64,000 nt of DNA, taken from contig OY756142.1 in NCBI GenBank assembly GCA_963576785.1, forward strand, positions 1,984,001-2,048,000. Direction: 5' to 3'. Both the position numbers and the translations under genes were made by a program. The stretch comes from Chlorophyllum brunneum. Lineage: Eukaryota; Basidiomycota; Agaricomycetes; Agaricales; Agaricaceae. Shown here piece after piece: positions 12,227 to 24,028 of the stretch (position 1 is the first letter of the stretch; every line of letters begins with the position of its first letter). The notes beneath the pieces are model-generated. The model saw only the letters and a list, made by a program, of their open reading frames with translations. It was not told where the DNA came from and ran no database searches.

Positions 12227-12527
12227 TTAGCTGCCGTTCCCACCGTCGTATCTGACATTCTCAGAAGCAGCAACCGCATTAACAGTTGCGTCGAGGTTAT
12301 ACTGGACATTCTTCCTGTACTTGGTCGCGAGGTCGGCAGCGGTTTTGACACCGGTGTTTGCACGCAAGATTTCCTGGAGGCAGTGATTGAGCTCAAGGAT
12401 CATTTCTGTGCATTTGGACTAGAGGGGTTTAGCGTGGGCGACAAGGGAGGGAGGCGAGGGGATTTACGGTGTTCTTGACGATGCGTTCAAGGAGAACTGC
12501 CTGTCGTTCTGCATGGGGGTTTTCCAT
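12227..12527 (-). CDS. DAD4: DASH complex subunit Dad4
   Basis: Small subunit of the fungal DASH/Dam1 ring that couples kinetochores to spindle microtubules. Exon 1 starts at 12527 with MENPHAERQAVLLERIVKNT, which matches the Dad4 signature (MENPHE..Q..LL.RI). After one short intron the second exon continues SKCTEMILELNHCLQEI and then YRKNVQYNLDATV, ending in a short variable tail with the stop at 12227. Length is about 83 residues, slightly longer than the yeast protein because of the tail. The gene lies 57 bases downstream of the stop of the PROPPIN gene side by side on the same strand. Confidence 0.92.
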
Positions 12528-12584
12528 CGCGGGTGTGTGAGTGTAGAGTGGACTGAATTACATCATCTAGTGTGTAGACTAAGG

Positions 12585-14127
12585 TCAGGCCCAGCCATCC
12601 CACCTCCCAAATCGCCGATACTCCTGCAGCACACAGTCTCTGCCCTTCTCCCCTCCCAGACTAGCTCCCACGGCTGCCGAAACCCTCCGTCCACTTCCGC
12701 TTTCACTTCCGCCTCCACCGCCTTCCCTCCTCTCTTTCCCCTGCGTCGGCAACGCCAGCCGATACCACCCGCCCAGATACGTCAACGCAATCAGCTGCCA
12801 TTCCAAAACACCAGAGCTGCTCCGTGCTCCTTCCTCGTCGGGGTGGTCCTCCGTCGCGACTTGCACCCATCCCACTACACATCGTTCTTCTGCGGGTACG
12901 TCAGCGTCTTTCACTACAGGTGCAGAGGACAGCGATGACGATGAGACAGCCGGACGGGCCGACGAGAGGGAAATGTGGGAGGATTGGACTGGTATACGGT
13001 ATTGGGCATATGACCACTCGGATCCAAAGTATTTGGGCAGGGGGATGAAAGGTGCAAGGGGCGAGAACGTTGACTGTCGGTTCCTAGTCGTACTTTCAGA
13101 ACCATACACACACCATTCTTTGGGAGGATGCTTACAAAGTCCCAGAAACCCCGAGCGAGAAAACATGAATCGTACCTTTATCACTCCATACACACACCTC
13201 CTTCTCGTCCGGCCTGAAGGCTACTCCATAGATCTCAGCCTTATCTGTGCCCCTCCTCAGCTCCTTGATCCTTGTACCAGTAGCTGTGTCCCATACTCTA
13301 ACTAGTGTTCCTTTCGTTGACGTCGTGGCGATCAGTCGACCAGAGGGTGTCAGCGATAACGATGTCAGTGCTGTGGAATGCGCAATGATCGGCGTTGAGT
13401 GTTTCGCTACACCCAATGTCGATGGTTTATTTGGCATGGGCTTGATATTTGGTGGTGGATTCCGTGATTTCGGCTCCGGACATGGTGGCAAGTGAATTAA
13501 CTGGACATGGCCCAGTTGTCTCCCCGCAATTGCGAGCAATGTCGACTTGGCGGTAGTAGCAATCGCCAACAAACCTGCGACACACAAAACATCACACACC
13601 ATCATCCGCGTAGCACATAGTACCATTTACCTCTTGGATTATCGCACGTCTCCCATTCAGCATGCCGCTTTACGCCTCCCAAGGGCCCACCAACCTGGAA
13701 CACAACCACCCTTCGCCGTAGAGCAACAGCCAACCAACCCCGCCGACACGCCAGCCCTCTCACTTGGCTCTTGAACTCCAATTCCGCGACTTCCTTCCCC
13801 AGAGCATCGTCCCATACGACCACTTTATTTGCTGGGTAAAGTGGACTCCGGCCTCCACCTACTAGGAAAAGGAGGTTTGTGGTGTGTAATGGGAGGACGT
13901 GTGATAGCGTCCCGTTTGTCAGTTCTGAATTGTTGGTTAGTGGACAAAGTGGACGATGGCAGTGGAACGGACATGCCTCGTTTCCGGACAAGCTCCAAGG
14001 GCCAGCTTCTGTACACCGCGAAGCCTTCTTGAGTCGAAGCAGTGAAGATGGCTGCGTCAGCGTCGAACCGTGCATCGAGGATGTGCACGGGTCTCGTGGA
14101 TGTTATCGAGTGCCGTGCAAGATTCAT
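12585..14127 (-). CDS. PROPPIN (Atg18/Hsv2/WDR45 family phosphoinositide-binding beta-propeller)
   Basis: Seven-bladed propeller that binds PI3P or PI(3,5)P2 on autophagic or endosomal membranes. Visible blocks: ILDARFDADAAIFTASTQEG and FAVYRSWPLELVRKR at the N terminus; NKVVVWDDALGKEVAELEF; VRGLACRRGWLAVALRRRVV; LIATTSTKGTLVRVWDTATG; then the hallmark lipid-binding loop IKELRRGTDKAEIYGVAF, in which LRRG takes the place of FRRG. After an intron the C-terminal blades (PLPKYFGSEWSYAQYRIP) are expanded with Ser-rich and Gly-rich insertions. The start MNLARHS at 14127 was preferred to an upstream in-frame ATG because homologues start close to the first blade. LRRG favours the Hsv2/WDR45 branch over Atg18 itself, but the paralogue assignment is inference. 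Confidence 0.88.
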
Positions 14128-14426
14128 GGATACGGGTGCAACATGTGCGAGGTGAGGGGAAGGAGAGACTCGCACCAACCGCCATCGCCGACATGTCCAA
14201 ATCCGGAGGCCCACTCATTAATCCTAGATCCGGGGTGGAAAGCCTGCCATTATATGTATACACCTTACAACAACATGCACATCAGCCAATAATGCAGTGG
14301 ATCCCAGGACAACACAGAAAGAACCAAAAGGAACAATGAAAAGCAAATTCGGCAAAACAAACGAAAAGATAAAAGCACAAGTGTCCAAAATAAATCGCCT
14401 ACTCCCGCCGCCACAATACAGGGGTA

Positions 14427-15917
14427 TCAAATCTTCGAACCGCCCGCCATCCTCATACTACCCGTGTTCGTAATGTTCGTCGGATTCCAGCTCCTGGGTG
14501 GTCGCAGGTCCACATGTGCAAGCCTCTGCCTCACAGCTTTGAACTCCATTTCCTCCATCTGATTCTGTGCTAACAGCGCAGCCCGAGCTTCCGCCTGCCT
14601 CTGCAGCTCTGCCTCAGACTCGTCCGAAAGGTAATCCGTGAAGCCACCATCCGAAGTCACTGTGCTGTCGCTCAGCGAACCGGATCCGCTGGAACTTGGG
14701 CCATCACTGCTCCCGCTGCTCGACTGGGCGTCTTCTTCCTTTTTCTGCGGCCGGGAGACGAACGGTGACCCCGGACTGATAGGAGAAGACTGGTATTGGT
14801 CCGTCATACGTCCGATTGGTGCGGACGATATCGCTGAACGAGCCGTAGGTGAAGGCACGTTGGGGGACATGGGTGACCGACGCCGCACAGAACCATCTTG
14901 GATCTTGTCTCCGGTTTTAGTGGGTGTGCCCATATTCGAAGAGGCGCTACTATTCCTCCTGATATTTAACACCCTCTTCGGAGAAGGTGCTGCAATCTCT
15001 CCCTCTAGACTCTTGCTGGTGTTTGAAGGAGACGACTGTGGCGACCTCGTTCCTTCATTCTTCCTCTCCTTCTCCTTCTCCTTCGCCCCCTCCCCAAAAT
15101 CCGGTATGGGCTGTCGATGTCGGTGGCTCTGGTGGGCTTCCAGCGTCGAGGGTGACTTGGGTGACGAAGATGAAGCACTCCCAGTCGCGCTTCTTACGCT
15201 TCCCAGGGCCGCCACAATCTGCTTCGGACTTTCTTTGCTCTTTCCCGGAATTGCAACCGCGACAGGGGTCTTTTCTCGAGGATTAGAGTTCGCACGACTC
15301 GACGGAGATGGTCTAGGGGGGGTAGAACTTCTTGTGTTCGCCGGAGAAGAGGGAGAGGAAGGTTTGGCAGGGGGTGGGGTCGGGCGTCTTGAGGTTGGGG
15401 ATGCTACTGAAATGCTAGCAAGCATAGCCTTGACATCGGGAGGGATGGGGATATTATGTACAATGCTGACTGCCTTCCAGTCCACGACGGAGATGTATTT
15501 ATACTCGCAGGGCTGTGGCACCCTGCAGCAGCCCGGCCATCCAGAGCTGTTGGGGAGAGGCTCTTTCTGCTGAAGAAAGTTGGCCCACTTGGAGGCGGAT
15601 GAGGTCCGGGAGAGAGGGAGATGGTGGAGGACATACCTTGCACCAGCCGCAGCCGTTGAAAGACTCGACTGGAAGAGGGGGCGTGAGGACGAGGCTGTTG
15701 AGTGCTGTTAGATAGCCATACCCTCTGCATTCTTGAGAAACATGACGTCGAAGCGGGGATGGACGTTGCGGTTGCGGCAGATCTCCCTCCTATGGGGACA
15801 CTTTGGATGGGGAAACACCTTGCACATTGGGCAGAGCTTGACGGTGAGGTCGACGGAGCCGCATGGGTAGCACATCTGGGTGAGGAGGAAGGGAAGATAT
15901 CCATGTGCCTTCCTCAT
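14427..15917 (-). CDS. Orphan protein with Cys-rich N terminus and long Ser/Pro-rich tail
   Basis: Not recognised as a named family. The N-terminal third has paired cysteines: MCYPCGSVDLTVKLCPMCK, HPKCPHRREICRNRN, then after an intron NGCGWCK and, after another, GWPGCCRVPQPCEYKY. This CxxC-rich layout suggests zinc binding. The remainder, from about residue 150, is a low-complexity Ser/Pro/Thr-rich region with many SP sites, ending with a short helix (ELQRQAEARAALLAQNQMEE) and DLRPPRSWNPTNI. Two introns fit canonical sites. Translation could start at 15917 (MRKAHGYL) or 15875 (MCYPC). The tail looks disordered and open to phosphorylation. The gene is head to head with NCS1 over little more than 100 bases. 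Confidence 0.7.
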
Positions 15918-16030
15918 TCCAATAATAAATATCATTATTTTATTATTTATTATTATCCGTGCGCCAAGCATCTCCGCCAATCCGCCTATTTCTGCACAGC
16001 CCACCTCGCTTCTCTCTCCCAACCACCACC
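15918..16030. promoter_or_regulatory. Short divergent promoter, Cys-rich orphan / NCS1
   Basis: Only 113 bases separate the two possible coding starts. Bases about 15920-15955 are almost pure A/T (AATAATAAATATCATTATTT and onward), an A/T-rich core typical of nucleosome-poor fungal promoters. A CCAACCACCACC leader precedes the NCS1 ATG. Shared regulation is inference. Confidence 0.45.
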
Positions 16031-16970
16031 ATGGGCAAATCACAGAGCAAACTTTCCGCAGAGCAGCTGGCCGATCTCCAGAAGAACACCTACTGTGCGT
16101 GCCTGCTCAGGCCCATCACTGTCTGCTAACACTTATCCCAGTCGACAAGAAAGAGCTTCAGCAATGGTCTGCCCCGACTCCGTGAATTATCCGCACACAA
16201 TGGCTGATAACATCTCCCCAGGTACAAAGGTTTTCGCAAAGACTGCCCTTCTGGCACGCTGGACAAGGTAGAATTCTCGCGGATATACAAGCAGTTCTTC
16301 CCGTTCGGCGATCCCGCAGAGTTCGCGGACTATGTCTTTGACGTCTTCGACGAGAACAAAAACGGGACGATCGATTTCAAAGAGTTCATATGTGCACTCA
16401 GCGTTACGAGTCGGGGACGTCTAGATGAGAAGCTTAAATGTGCGTCTATCCCCCTGCCGCTCTCCATGCATAATCTAATCTCCCCTCGCTCGGCCCTTGA
16501 TTCCAGGGGCGTTCCAGCTATACGATATCGATAAAGACGGCACGATCACCTACGACGAAATGCTGCAGATTGTCCAGTCCATCTATAAAATGACAGGCGA
16601 GATGGTGAAGCTTCCCTCGGACGAAGATACACCTGAGAAGGTGAGTCGTCTGGCTGATGAGCATACTTGTCCACCTTGGCGCCTGGTGAAGCTGTTTTGG
16701 CAACACTCCATGCACACACCATGCACCTGTCTCATTTAGCCGCTTTGAGGCGATGCACTTTCTGACCTGTTTATCCCTTACTTTTCAGCGCGTAGAGAAG
16801 ATATTCAGAAACATGGACCGGGACAAGGATGCGAAACTTACGTTTGAGGAATTTGTCGAGGGTAGCAAGCAAGATCCCACTATCGTCCAGGTAAGTTATT
16901 TTTAGCCATTCTCCGGGTATGACGCATTCATCACCGACAGGCATTGTCGCTGTACGATGGCCTCGTATAG
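16031..16970 (+). CDS. NCS1: Neuronal calcium sensor 1 / frequenin (EF-hand, myristoylated)
   Basis: Small calcium sensor; in fungi it activates phosphatidylinositol 4-kinase and aids calcium tolerance. It starts [13 protein letters not shown], with Gly2 and Ser6 giving a perfect N-myristoylation signal. Four EF-hand regions follow: a degenerate first, then [26 protein letters not shown] and [13 protein letters not shown]. It ends [10 protein letters not shown], a normal NCS1 tail, with the stop at 16968-16970. Length is about 190 residues as expected. Introns separate [11 protein letters not shown], the [13 protein letters not shown] block and later exons; the DRDKDAKL loop lies in a separate exon. 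Convergent with EMC3. Confidence 0.96.
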
Positions 16971-17118
16971 CCGCCCGCTTCTTCGCTTTCGCTTGCTGTC
17001 GATACCCCTCTTCTTGCTAGTGTATAGTTTTGTTACTTTGCGATACTAACCACCACCATGTATGATTTATCTCGGCACCCCGAATGTCACAGCTGTAATT
17101 TTATGGGTACGCCACGGA

Positions 17119-18268
17119 TCATGAGGCTACAGACGGGAGTTTAGCGTACTTGCTCAGTACCCGGTCTTCAACGTCCTCTCCAATCCACTTGTAGAACCCT
17201 TCGTCGAATTCTAGATTCTCTTTCTCCTGTTTGAAGAGTTTATTATAGTCCTGAGGGACTGCAGGGGTTGCAGCGTTCATATTTGGCATGCCCCCGGCCA
17301 TCTGCTGCCAGTCCACACCAGTATCTAGACGCTCAGTGAGGAATAAGGCTCGAGACAAACTGCTGCGAGCACACCTTCATTTCCCAACAATAACCGGTAC
17401 ACTCCGTTTAATCCGAAAAAGTTGAGGAAATACCATGACAGCGACGAAACCCATCTTGTATCCATGTCAGGCGTCGAAATTCCCCGCTGCATCATAGGTT
17501 TAAAGCCGAGTGTCAATGGGAAGGGTAGCTTGACTGTGCGCAAGAGCGAGAAACGAATCAATATGGGCCAGCTCATGAAAAAGGCGACTTACTAGCAACG
17601 AACCCCGAGAAAAAGAAATTCACCCATCCCATAATCACCATCTGTGGAATCATAACCACAGTCTGCGTCTTGAATTGTCCCATCATAGCATCCATTTGCC
17701 CTGGGTCTGTGAACAAGCTTGGAGGTTTCGGGAGCTCAGGTTCGTCTTCCTGCTTGCCATCTTTTGTAATGGATTTTTTGGATGGCGCAGGGAGACCGTC
17801 TTTGAGGTAGACGCCGTCGGTAAAGGCTTGCTTGAGGTTCTGGGAGATGGTGTGGTAGAAGAACGGGGCAATGGGAGAATGGGAAGAGGTTGTTCGCAAA
17901 AGTTGCGAGCGCGTAAGGGCGCGTCTAGATGGGCGGACTGGAGATATACGTGAAAGGAGCAGGAAGGGTGCTTACTGTTCTCGAATCTGGACTCGCGTTT
18001 GGGGCTTTGGCTTATTCTGGAGTAACAGTAGCACATAATGCCGCAAAATTCCGACTAGAATCTGCGGAGAGGAAATGGATATAGTAAGCCGATGAGGGTC
18101 GCAGGGAGAGGTGGATAGACACGTCGACACACCATGACCAGACTAATGGGAAACAGGACCCAGTCGCGGATGGAGGGGTCGAGGTAGAGGGACGCTCTGC
18201 AGCATACACAATATGATAAGCTGTTCGCAGTTGCCAGAAGGGAGAAAGGGGACATACGCGCCGGACAT
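17119..18268 (-). CDS. EMC3: ER membrane protein complex subunit 3
   Basis: Oxa1-superfamily core subunit of the EMC insertase, which inserts tail-anchored and multipass proteins into the ER membrane. The start is at 18268: MSGAASLYLDPSIRDWVLFP, spliced after MSGA. Then come the first membrane segment (ILVGILRHYV), the cytosolic coiled region, SLFTDPGQMDAMMGQFKTQT, the second membrane segment (VVMIPQMVIMGWVNFFFSGF), LPFPLTLGFKPMMQRGI, TPDMDTRWVSSLSWYFLNFF and GLNGVYRLLLGNE. The C terminus (FDEGFYKWIGEDVEDRVL) is soluble. Length is about 300 residues. It shares a 90-base divergent promoter with VTI1. Confidence 0.95.
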
Positions 18269-18358
18269 CTTCGCGATGGTGGGCGGAGCAGAGAATGGGG
18301 CGACAGCATCAAGGCCCCCCGTGTCCCAAAACGGCAACACACACTCTGCCACAGACCA
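18269..18358. promoter_or_regulatory. 90-base divergent promoter, EMC3 / VTI1
   Basis: The two start codons are only 90 bases apart, so 5' leaders and core promoters must overlap. No clear TATA element is visible. Both products act in the secretory pathway, so shared control would be plausible, but this is inference from spacing alone. Confidence 0.45.
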
Positions 18359-19281
18359 ATGGACACATCACCCACCGCTCTCTTCGACTCCTACGAGCAG
18401 GACTTCCACCAGTTCATACAAACCATACAGGACAAACTCGAAGGCAGCGGCACCGATGAGGTCGGCGGTGCGTAATCCCTCCAGCTTATCCCGCCTCCCT
18501 GACGACAGCACGGCACAGAGCAGCGCAAAGCGACGCTGCGAAGGGTGGAAATGGATCTCGACGAAGCAGACGAAATGGTCTCTCCACCTCTCCCACATAA
18601 TCCACTACACTGACATCCACTCCCCAGGTCTCCCAGATGGAAATCGAAATTCAGGGAATCCCACAGTCCCTCCGCAACACCTATCTCTCCCGCCTCAAAT
18701 CCGCGAAATCCTCTCTGACAACATACAAAAAATCATTAACAGACACACGCACCGCCCTTGCTCGAGCCGAACTCCTTTCCACCAAATCACCTTCCCCAGG
18801 TCTGGGAGGAGATTATCCAAACTCAGACGACCCTTATACTTCCGACCGGTCTCGACTCCTCACTGGTACGAATTTACTCGAAGATGGAACAAAGAGATTG
18901 CAAGAGTCTCAAAGAGTTGCGCTTGAGACCGAGGAACAGGGTGCTGATATCCTCACGAGTTTGAGGGGTCAGAGGGAACAGATTGAGAATGCCAGAGGGA
19001 CCGTATGTGCCATCGTCCCCTAAATTCACCCTCTATTCATGGGTGTTTATATTAGCTATGGCGAGCTGATACGACTGTGGAAAGAGCATCAGGGACACTC
19101 AAGAAAATGGTTCGAAGGTCCGTACTTCCAATTCTATCTCTACCCTCCCAAGTATTCCCCAGACTCATCTAATACTACTTCGTATAACAGGATGTACCAA
19201 CAGCGCGCAGTCACATATACAATCATCGCCGTTCTCATCCTCCTCATCATTGTAATCATCTGGGAGAAACTCAGCGGGTAG
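18359..19281 (+). CDS. VTI1: v-SNARE Vti1
   Basis: Qb-SNARE that mediates fusion at Golgi, late endosome and vacuole. Starts MDTSPTALFDSYEQDFHQFI, continues with the three-helix N-terminal domain (VSQMEIEIQGIPQSLRNTYL, LKSAKSSLTTYKKSL), then the SNARE helix (LQESQRVALETEEQGADILT, SLRGQREQIENA). The last two exons join as TLKKMVRRMYQQRAVTYT, followed by the single C-terminal membrane anchor (TIIAVLILLIIVIIWEKL) and two residues. Length is about 230 residues, the normal size. The QRE..Q zero-layer region is present. Introns are near 50-60 bases. The anchor and order of domains make the identity firm. Confidence 0.94.
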
Positions 19282-19876
19282 ATGCTGGTATGCCCGGGCA
19301 TGGCCTCCTCCAGGCTAGCCACATGGTTCATATCGCTTTTGGACACCTATTTATTTCTTCACACTCACACTCGTTACTCCATTATTCCAACTCTACTTCC
19401 ACGGGTTGTAACAAGTGAGAGACAGTGAAAACTCGTTTTTTTTAATCTATTTTTGTTATACACTCGGTACTAGATTTATGAAAATATAACCAAACGAGGA
19501 TGTAGGCGCAACTAGAGATCCCAGCTCTTCCTTAAGAAAAACGGGAAGAGAGTAGTTAGGTATCGACATTGAAACGGAGGGAATAAAAGGGGTGTAAGTA
19601 GCGGACGTAAGACTTGGTATACGGTAGGAAACAATACGACACGAATAAAGACAGGGAGGCCACAAGAACGGGATGGTCTCACAGTGGTAGTTTTTACCCT
19701 ATGCCACAGAGAAAGCGGAAAACCCAAAAGACCAGACCAAAACGTATGATTGACAAGCGGTGGGGCAGTGTATTGCCAAGCGAGAGCGGAGGATGGGTAG
19801 TCATGGACATGTTGGAGCGTAACGAGATGCGACGGATGTACACTGGGAGAAAAACAAGGAGATCTGAAGGAACGGC
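19282..19876. other. Convergent 3' region, VTI1 / KCH1, no gene seen
   Basis: Spacer between two stop codons on opposite strands. Open frames here lack family motifs. A T-rich run near 19435-19460 may belong to the 3' ends of both transcripts. Confidence 0.45.
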
Positions 19877-21535
19877 TCAATACCCTCTCGGATGTCCAAT
19901 ATAAGGGTTATCTAGCGTCTGTGACGACCCCGCTCCGGCTGGATCATATCCAAGCTCGGTCGGTGAATGCTGTCGCACGTATGGATCCTGTTGTGCTCCA
20001 TACCCATGCTGGTGTGCAATTGGCGCTGCAGACGCAGCTAAATGCACCTGACTATCGTTATCATCGTCATACCCCACCCCATTTTCATACCCAAAACTGC
20101 CTTGCGAGGGATTGTACCCAGCGCCATGATTTGAATATGGATTATACTGTGGCATGGGTGGTGGATACTCGCTCGTAGCGGAACCATAATAGTCTTGTGT
20201 GTGCATGCTGGGTGCAGGTGTACTCCGTGCCTTGGAGCCATTGAATTCCTCGTCATCATCGATGTTGAGGTTTGGTAATGTGGGTTGTGGCAGAGGCTTG
20301 CCAACCATTTCACCTTTCTTGTTCTTGAGATGCGAGTAATCGCCCATAGCTTCCTTCTGGGCGAGTCGAGCTGCATCGGCAAGACGTTCTTTCTTCTTAC
20401 GTTTGATGATTGCACCAATGCGCTAGAGGTGATACATCAGTTTCGCCAGAACCAGATATTATGATGAATGGTTACACACTTTGTCGACCTTGTGACAACA
20501 ATACTCCTGTGGCAGTTCATCAGATTTTGAGCTAAATTCGGAACCAGTAGTCACCACCCACCTTTAGGTTACCTCGGATATGTAGTAGGAGAGGAACATA
20601 GCATATTCCAGCAATGATCAAGAGGAGCAGTGAACCGGCAAAGACGGTAACGGTGAAGAAGGATGTAACCGTAAGAGCGGATGTTGAAAGCGAGTTGTCC
20701 TTGAAGTACTTGGATATGTCGTACCAGGGCGCTGGGTCCTTGCTTTTGACAAGCCAGACAGCGTAGAGTGTGAGACCGTTGATAGTTTGACGGGGACCGT
20801 CTGCCAAAAGCAGCCGCTTCCAGCTCTTGAATGTGAAGAAGACAAAGAAGGCAAAGTCGTCGCTGAGCCTGGTCGAGTTGCTTATGTGATCAAAGAAACA
20901 AAAGTGGTCGTAGGAGCCTGGACAAAAGGGTCAAGAGGGAAACAAGATGATGGGATAAAGACGAACGGAGGGAGTAATAATTATTGGCCATGACGTTTGT
21001 GAAAGCGAACGAGATGTCGCGACTCGCAATGATCTTCTTCGCTTTTCGCGACTCATACGCCAGCTGCGGGGTCAGTTATTAACTCCGCACTGAGCGCTAT
21101 CTGACAAACATGGCGCACCAGCAAGAACGAAAAGATGATACACCCGAAGAAAATCCACTTTCCGATATTGAACGGGATGAAGACGCATCCTGGGATGGTG
21201 GCACACTCTTTGAAAATTTCGTTTGCCCAGTTCTTGGTCGTTAACATGGTTATAGCGGAGAAGATATCTGAGACGTAAACAAGGAAGGATTTGAGCACGA
21301 TGATGTAGATCCACAGATATCTGGCGACGAAGGGTTAGCAGGAAGTGCATAGTAAGCCGGCGCTGAGACACACTTCATCCGCATGATGAACCCATTGTCG
21401 CTGAACTCGCGGGTATCAATGAAGTCGAACTAGGATAGGAGGTCTTTAGTGATGCGGAAGAATAAAGACCAGGTGCGTGTTGCACACCTTGTGGTCCGGG
21501 ACATTTTCACGCTTCCACTTTGGACCCGAGCACAT
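19877..21535 (-). CDS. KCH1: Kch1/Prm6-family plasma membrane potassium channel
   Basis: Fungal membrane protein family responsible for low-affinity K+ uptake during pheromone or ER stress responses in yeast. Start at 21535 (MCSGPKWKRENVPDHKFDFI). Visible blocks: FIDTREFSDNGFIMRM, then LKSFLVYVSDIFSAITMLTT as the first membrane region, CVFIPFNIGKWIFFGCIIFS as the second, then AYESRKAKKIIASRDISFAF, FFTFKSWKRLLLADGPRQTI, LTLYAVWLVKSKDPAPWYDI and a third region (FFTVTVFAGSLLLLIIAGIC). After LLLHIRGNLKEYCCHKVDKR there is a basic stretch and a long acidic, Tyr/Pro/Gly-rich cytosolic tail. Identity rests on overall block order; the family name is well supported, the exact yeast orthologue less so. 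Confidence 0.86.
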
Positions 21536-21777
21536 CGTGAAGGGGTTCTAATGAGGCTTTGTGGCTGGTGATTGCAAGGAGAATTGGATAAAATGAACGA
21601 GGTGACAGTGAAGGCGAACCAGTCGCATTCGTCAGTAAGGAGTGGTAGCTAGGAGGGCTAGCGAGTGGGGAGAGGGCGAACGGCGGTCAGAGGAAGAGCG
21701 AGGGAGAGACAAGCAGCTCACCACCTGGTGACAACACAGCCACAGACACCTCGGCATCCCCCGCCTCCCCTTCCACA

Positions 21778-23552
21778 ATGACCACTATCCAGAAGATCAA
21801 AGTACGCCCGGCCTTCTGTCTGTATATCTCCACTGACACCGCACCAGGAAATTGAAGATGAAATGGTAAGTACCCGTCAACCGTCCGGCTGATTCTCTGA
21901 ACAACTCCACCCCAAGGCCAAAAGTGCGCTATATATACTCTCGTCATCCGCGCATCTACTTATCCCAGTTCAGCCCAAAAGAATAAGGCCACGAGCTACC
22001 ATTTAGGCCAGCTCAAGGCCAAGCTTGCAAAGCTCAGAAGAGAGCTAATTGCAGGCACCGGAGGGACCAGTGGAGGTGGAGGTGGCATTGGCTTCGATGT
22101 AGCAAGGCGGGTCAACTTATTGCATCCCCACAATTTTGGCTGAGTTTTTCTTCATAGAACGGGTATAGCATCCGTCGGATTCGTCGGATTCCCTTCAGTA
22201 GGAAAGGTGTGTGATCCGACTCCCCGTAGCATAAAGCGATGGTCAACCGTCTCTCCATCTAGTCCACATTAATGTCAAAATTGACTGGCACCCACTCCGA
22301 AGTGTCCGAGATTGACTTTACGACCCTTACAACGGTACCAGGAACAGTGAAAGTTCATGGTGCCCCTATCCAGATTCTTGACCTTCGTGCGTTCCTCCCG
22401 CCAGTTGACTGCCTCACCCATCACTCATCGGTGTCCTAGCCGGTATCATCGAGGGTGCCAACGACGGCCGTGGTCGAGGTAAACAAGGTACGCATCATGT
22501 CAAATTTTTAGCAACGCTATTCAATATCTCCACCCAGTCATCGCTGGTATGCACTTCTCTTCGGGCCACCTCAAATCACCAACTTAATCGGCACTCGGCA
22601 ACAGTCGCGCGAACATGCAACCTTATCTTCATCGTCCTCGACGTCCTAAAACCTCTTGGCGACAAAAAGATTATTGAGGGCGAACTCGAAGGCTTCGGTA
22701 TTCGTCTCAACAAGCGTCCCCCCAACGTTACTGTACGCAGAAAAGACAAGGGTGGTATCGCAATCACGAACACTGTACCCCTCATAAATATCGACCAAGA
22801 CGAAATTAAAGCCATCCTAAGCGAGTACAGGATCAACAACTGTGATGTAGCCATTAGGGAGCCCAATGCGACCGCTGATGACCTAGTGGATGTGATCGAA
22901 GGAAACCGGTCAGTACCATCCCTTCTTGTCGCACTTCTCAATCTCATGCTTTCATAGTGTATACATCCCTGCTCTTTACGTCCTCAATAAGGTGGCTTGC
23001 ATTGTTTAATTCAGTCTAACGCATTCACTCACCCCAGTCAGATTGACGCAATCTCGATAGAAGAACTCGATCTCCTCTACAAAATTCCCCACTCTGTCCC
23101 CATATCTTCAAAGGAATGGCTCAATGTTGACGAGCTCGTTGAAAAGATGTGGGAAACACTTGATCTCGTGCGGGTATATACCAAACCGCGTGGTCTACCG
23201 CCAGATTATTCTGCACCAGTCGTGCTGCGCCGAGGTAAATGCACCATAGAAGATTTTTGCAATGCAATTCATAAGGAAATTGCGAAGCAAATGAAATAGT
23301 GCGTATCACTCCCGTTCGATCGCTTACCGATATCCTGATGAGGGACCGTCCTTTCACCTTTAATTATGGTTATCATGCAACTCTCGTTGGAACATAGCGC
23401 GGTTGTCTGGGGTGCCAGCGCTAAACATGCACGCGGTCAAAAGGTTGGACTAGAGCACGTCTTGGAGGATGAAGACGGTATGAAACCATCCAACATTCTA
23501 CTCGCCATTTCCTGACCTATCGTCTCCAGTCGTTCATATCTCGAAGAAGTAG
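21778..23552 (+). CDS. RBG1: Developmentally regulated GTP-binding protein, Rbg1/DRG1
   Basis: Translation-associated Obg-related GTPase that works with its partner Tma46/DFRP1 on ribosomes. Starts [21 protein letters not shown] motifs: GFPSVGKSTL (G1, with an intron inside the motif after VGK), [10 protein letters not shown] (G2), [20 protein letters not shown] (G3) and [12 protein letters not shown] (G4). A DRG-specific insertion ([20 protein letters not shown] region) lies between G3 and G4. The C-terminal TGS domain contains [34 protein letters not shown] and [20 protein letters not shown], and the protein ends EDEDVVHISKK. Length is about 365 residues, exactly family size. Divergent from KCH1. 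Confidence 0.97.
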
Positions 23553-24028
23553 GCTACCATCCATTATACATGTTAGCAGATACCCGAAAGTAGTTCACGT
23601 GCTGTTGATATTTGCTGGAGTACCAGATTACATGACTTATTTCAAATTTGACGAGGAAACTTATACGATTCGCCGTACAGAAACGTCATGCTTCAGCGGT
23701 AAGTAAGATATTGGGCCATGGTACCCTTATACCTCTTGTAAGCATGCTACTTACATCATCAAGAGTATATCTAGGCGAGCTCATTGTAACGTAGAGGAAT
23801 TCCCTCTTGACCTTCGAATACTATATCGAGTCCCGTGTATCTGCTGGTCCTCCCTCTAGTGAGGTCGCCTGCCGACGGCGCGCTTCCACCTCTCCATGAA
23901 TAGTCCTAAGCATATATGGGACATCCAGAAACCCATATCATGTTCGTTGGTTCTATTTCCCGCCCAAATTACACTGGGATGAGTACTACGGATCAGTACA
24001 TTCTGCTCAGAGGCTTCGGCCATAGAAT
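23553..24028. other. Convergent 3' region, RBG1 / ALG8, no gene seen
   Basis: About 475 bases between two facing stop codons. No family motif or spliced model found on either strand; probably 3' untranslated sequence. Confidence 0.45.

Noticed and set aside
14638..15573. Long plus-strand open frame opposite the Cys-rich orphan
   Set aside because: It mirrors a Ser/Pro-rich minus-strand gene; the Leu/Gly/Asp-rich product is what reverse-complemented SP-rich codons give, and there is no motif.
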